6,443 bases of DNA from Chloroflexota bacterium. Lineage in GTDB: Bacteria; Chloroflexota; UBA6077. The translations under genes were made by a program, and so were the position numbers. Below the pieces are notes generated by a model, which saw nothing but the letters and a program-made list of their open reading frames with translations, was not told where the DNA came from and did no database searches. Shown here in pieces: positions 4,799-6,443 of the stretch (positions are counted from its first letter, which is position 1; every line of letters starts with the position of its first letter). The stretch lies in assembly GCA_021788565.1 (NCBI GenBank), contig JAJYKO010000335.1, positions 1 through 6,443 on the forward strand. The letters run 5' to 3'.

Positions 4799-5683
4799 TT
4801 AGCCCTTTACTTCCAGGTTGAGCAGGTCCTCGTACACCTTGATCGCGGCCGAGGTGTCCTCCCTCCCCAGGCCCTTGGCCAGCGCCATCTCGTTCAGCAG
4901 TTGCGTGGCACTGCTCAGCACCATAGGTACGCCGGCCTGCTGGGCCATCGCCAGAGCCAGGGCGTTGTCCTTGTGGAGCAGGGCGATGGAGAAGAGGGGG
5001 GTGAAGTCCCGGCTGAGCACCTTGGGACCGACCTCCTTGAAGAGGTTGCTCACCGTGGCCGCGCCGCTCTCGCTGACCAGGTCTACGAACACCTTTGGCG
5101 GCATCCCCATGCAGGCGCTCAGTGCCATCACCTCGACGGTGATGGAGTTGATCGCCCCGAACATCAGGTTGTTCAGCAGCTTCACGACGTTGCCGTGACC
5201 CGAGGGTCCCACCAGGACGACCCGCTTCGCCAGTTTCTCCAGCACGGGCCTGGCCTTCTCGAGGGAAGTCTCGTCCCCTCCCACTGGCAGCGTCCAGTTG
5301 CCGCACGCCTGAGGCCGCCCCAGTACCGGCGCGTCCAGGTAGCCGACACCCCTCTCGCGGGCGGCCTCCGCCATCTTCTGAGTGCTGCCCGGGTCCACTG
5401 TGCTGAGATCCACGATGACCATGCCCCGGCTCGCTTGGTTCAGGAGCCCGTCCGTCCCGGTCACCACGGCGGCCACGTCCGCTGGTGCGGGCAGCGACAT
5501 CAGCACCACCTCTGCCCCCTCGGCGACCTCCGCGGGGGAGCTTCGGATCTGGACGCCGACAGCCGAAGCGCGGTCCTCAGCTCCTCGATCGATATCCCAC
5601 CCCAGGACGGTATGCCCGGCCCCCACCAGGGCTGATGCCATCCTGCCACCCATGGTTCCAAGGCCGATCAAGCCGACTTTCAT
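4799..5683 (-). CDS. NAD(P)-dependent beta-hydroxyacid dehydrogenase (3-hydroxyisobutyrate dehydrogenase family)
   Basis: 294 aa, full family length. The family interconverts a beta-hydroxyacid and its semialdehyde or keto form, for example 3-hydroxyisobutyrate or tartronate semialdehyde. The Rossmann domain opens MKVGLIGLGTMGGRMA (GxGxxG at 7-12). D30 in GWDID, where many NADP-dependent members have Asn-Arg, hints at NAD preference. DLSTVDPGST (92-101) is the substrate-binding D-x-S-T motif. The next motif, usually DAPVSGG..GA, reads DAPVLGRPQACG (118-128), a DAPVxGRP variant I associate with a distinct subgroup. GHGNVVKLLNN (162-172) holds catalytic K168 and N172, and HKDNALALA (237-245) is the C-terminal KD motif. 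The ribosome binding site AAAGGGGGTG has one mismatch to the ideal and lies 7 nt from the ATG. It lies between the MFS gene and the LarA-like gene on one strand. The substrate is unknown. Confidence 0.93.
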   Translation of the reverse strand: MKVGLIGLGTMGGRMASALVGAGHTVLGWDIDRGAEDRASAVGVQIRSSPAEVAEGAEVVLMSLPAPADVAAVVTGTDGLLNQASRGMVIVDLSTVDPGSTQKMAEAARERGVGYLDAPVLGRPQACGNWTLPVGGDETSLEKARPVLEKLAKRVVLVGPSGHGNVVKLLNNLMFGAINSITVEVMALSACMGMPPKVFVDLVSESGAATVSNLFKEVGPKVLSRDFTPLFSIALLHKDNALALAMAQQAGVPMVLSSATQLLNEMALAKGLGREDTSAAIKVYEDLLNLEVKG

Positions 5684-5690
5684 GCCCTTT

Positions 5691-5700
5691 CACCCCCTTT
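5691..5700 (-). promoter_or_regulatory. Strong ribosome binding site of the dehydrogenase gene
   Basis: AAAGGGGGTG on the minus strand differs from the anti-SD complement AAAGGAGGTG at one base and sits 7 nt before the ATG at 5683. It fixes the start and suggests efficient translation. Confidence 0.65.
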
Positions 5701-5720
5701 CATGAAGGAGCCCGGTGGCG

Positions 5721-5753
5721 AGACCTACGAGGTCTCCGAGACCTCGTAGGTCT
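5721..5753. repeat. Perfect 33-bp palindrome with 15-bp arms
   Basis: AGACCTACGAGGTCT (5721-5735), CCG, AGACCTCGTAGGTCT (5739-5753). The arms are perfectly complementary with a 3-nt loop. Each arm is itself a smaller palindrome (AGACCT, 3 nt, AGGTCT), so either one long or two short hairpins can form. It lies in the 104-bp gap between the MFS gene and the dehydrogenase. On the minus strand no T-run follows, so it is not a textbook terminator, though it may slow transcription or protect the 3' end of the MFS message. The arms resemble those at 593-661. Confidence 0.9.
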
Positions 5754-5787
5754 AAAGGCAACCCCAGCTACTTGACTCCGGCGATAG

Positions 5788-6443
5788 TTACGCCGCAGCC
5801 GCTGGTCTGCTGGGAATTGTCTCCTCTGCCAGTTCCACATCTTCCGCATCGACGTCATGTCCGATCGGATCCCACTTGATGAATCGAGTGAAGGTGAGAC
5901 CTATGATCGGGACGATGGCGAGGATCAACAGGGTCCGGTCTAGCCCCGCGACAGCTAGCACCAGCGGGAAGAAGTAGAAGCCCAGGATGCTTCCCACGCG
6001 GATCATCCCCTGGGTGAAGCCACTGCCGATGCCGCGGATCGCCGTGGGGAAGGACATCGCCCCCATGGTCATGCCGACCGCCCCTTGACCGAAGGAATGG
6101 GCGGTTATGAACAGTGCCACGAACACCGCCGCGCCGAGCGGCGGGAGAAAACCACCGAACACCCCGATGACTGCGAGGGCTATGATGACCCCGATGTAGC
6201 CGGTCATCGCGAGGCGTCTCAGCCCGAGGCGCTGGGTGAGCGCGACGTTCAACCCTCCACCGAGAATGCCGAAGGCGTTGAAGATCGCCGAGCCTACCAA
6301 GGCGGTGGTGAAGTTGTTCCCGAAGATCAGCAGAGAAATCGTGGGCAGGTAGAACCCGAGGGCGAAGTACTCCATGCTCTGGGTCATGCCGATGGCGGCC
6401 GCGAGGATCGTCCGTGGCCGGTACCTGCCGGTGAAGATGTACT
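5788..6443 (-). CDS. MFS transporter, C-terminal half (5' end outside window)
   Basis: Partial. The frame is open to the right edge; 217 residues are visible and the ATG at 6387 is internal, since YIFTGRYRPRTILAAAIG precedes it in frame. Six hydrophobic segments, fitting TM7-TM12, can be read, starting TILAAAIGMTQSMEYFALG, TTALVGSAIFNAFGILGGG, YIGVIIALAVIGVFGG, AAVFVALFITAHSFGQGAV, GIGSGFTQGMIRVGSILGF and TLLILAIVPIIGLTF. The short loop QRLGLRRLAMTG fits the MFS motif at TM8-TM9, and SFPTAIRGIGSGFTQGMIRVGS matches the P-T-x-x-R-G-x-G-x-G pattern before TM11 in the sugar and aromatic/organic-acid:H+ symporter groups. A soluble acidic tail ends in SRPAAAA. It would be an inner-membrane proton symporter, and its position before hydroxyacid genes suggests organic-acid uptake (inference). 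The substrate-selective N-terminal half is not visible. Confidence 0.88.
   Translation of the reverse strand, partial: YIFTGRYRPRTILAAAIGMTQSMEYFALGFYLPTISLLIFGNNFTTALVGSAIFNAFGILGGGLNVALTQRLGLRRLAMTGYIGVIIALAVIGVFGGFLPPLGAAVFVALFITAHSFGQGAVGMTMGAMSFPTAIRGIGSGFTQGMIRVGSILGFYFFPLVLAVAGLDRTLLILAIVPIIGLTFTRFIKWDPIGHDVDAEDVELAEETIPSRPAAAA

Noticed and set aside
3197..5635. Long plus-strand open frames (about 385 and 412 codons at 3197-4354 and 4397-5635) opposite the LarA-like and dehydrogenase genes
   Set aside because: They lie antisense to clear family proteins, show no recognisable motifs and have low-complexity composition; this is the usual result of GC-rich third codon positions.

Overview
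The window is GC-rich DNA with tightly packed metabolic genes and repeat-filled intergenic gaps. The gene set is a tungsten/molybdenum aldehyde oxidoreductase (AOR) system, a LarA-type nickel-pincer hydroxyacid racemase homologue, a beta-hydroxyacid dehydrogenase and an MFS carrier. This suggests an anaerobic or facultative heterotroph. The heptamer arrays and palindromic spacers recall uncultured GC-rich lineages such as Chloroflexota, but that is an impression and nothing here fixes the taxonomy.

Layout: positions 2-577 (+) are the C-terminal third of one AOR-family protein, cut by the left edge. It converges on a second, complete AOR (792-2708, -), and the 214-bp gap between them holds a long inverted repeat. 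All remaining genes are on the minus strand and are transcribed in the order MFS transporter (5788-6443, cut by the right edge), beta-hydroxyacid dehydrogenase (4799-5683), LarA-like enzyme (3224-4642), ThiS/MoaD-like sulfur carrier (2867-3103), AOR (792-2708). A good sigma70-like promoter with two leader hairpins sits just after the LarA-like gene, so thiS/moaD-like plus AOR may form their own transcription unit inside the co-oriented cluster.

Working together (inference): the carrier could import an organic or hydroxy acid, the LarA-like enzyme could racemise or epimerise its alpha carbon, the dehydrogenase could interconvert a hydroxyl and an aldehyde, and the AOR could oxidise the aldehyde to an acid with low-potential electron acceptors. 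The ThiS/MoaD-like protein would supply sulfur for the pterin cofactor of the AOR. No substrate can be read from the sequence. The cofactor-building genes (larB/C/E, moaA, moeA, moeB) and AOR electron-transfer subunits are not in the window.

The non-coding DNA is unusually structured. There are two palindromes whose 15-nt arms belong to one family with compensatory changes (593-661 and 5721-5753), an inverted pair of REP-like hairpins (4696-4750), and a 140-bp region that keeps a 7-bp phase for 20 units (2724-2863), perfect at one end and degenerate, with G-quadruplex potential, at the other.
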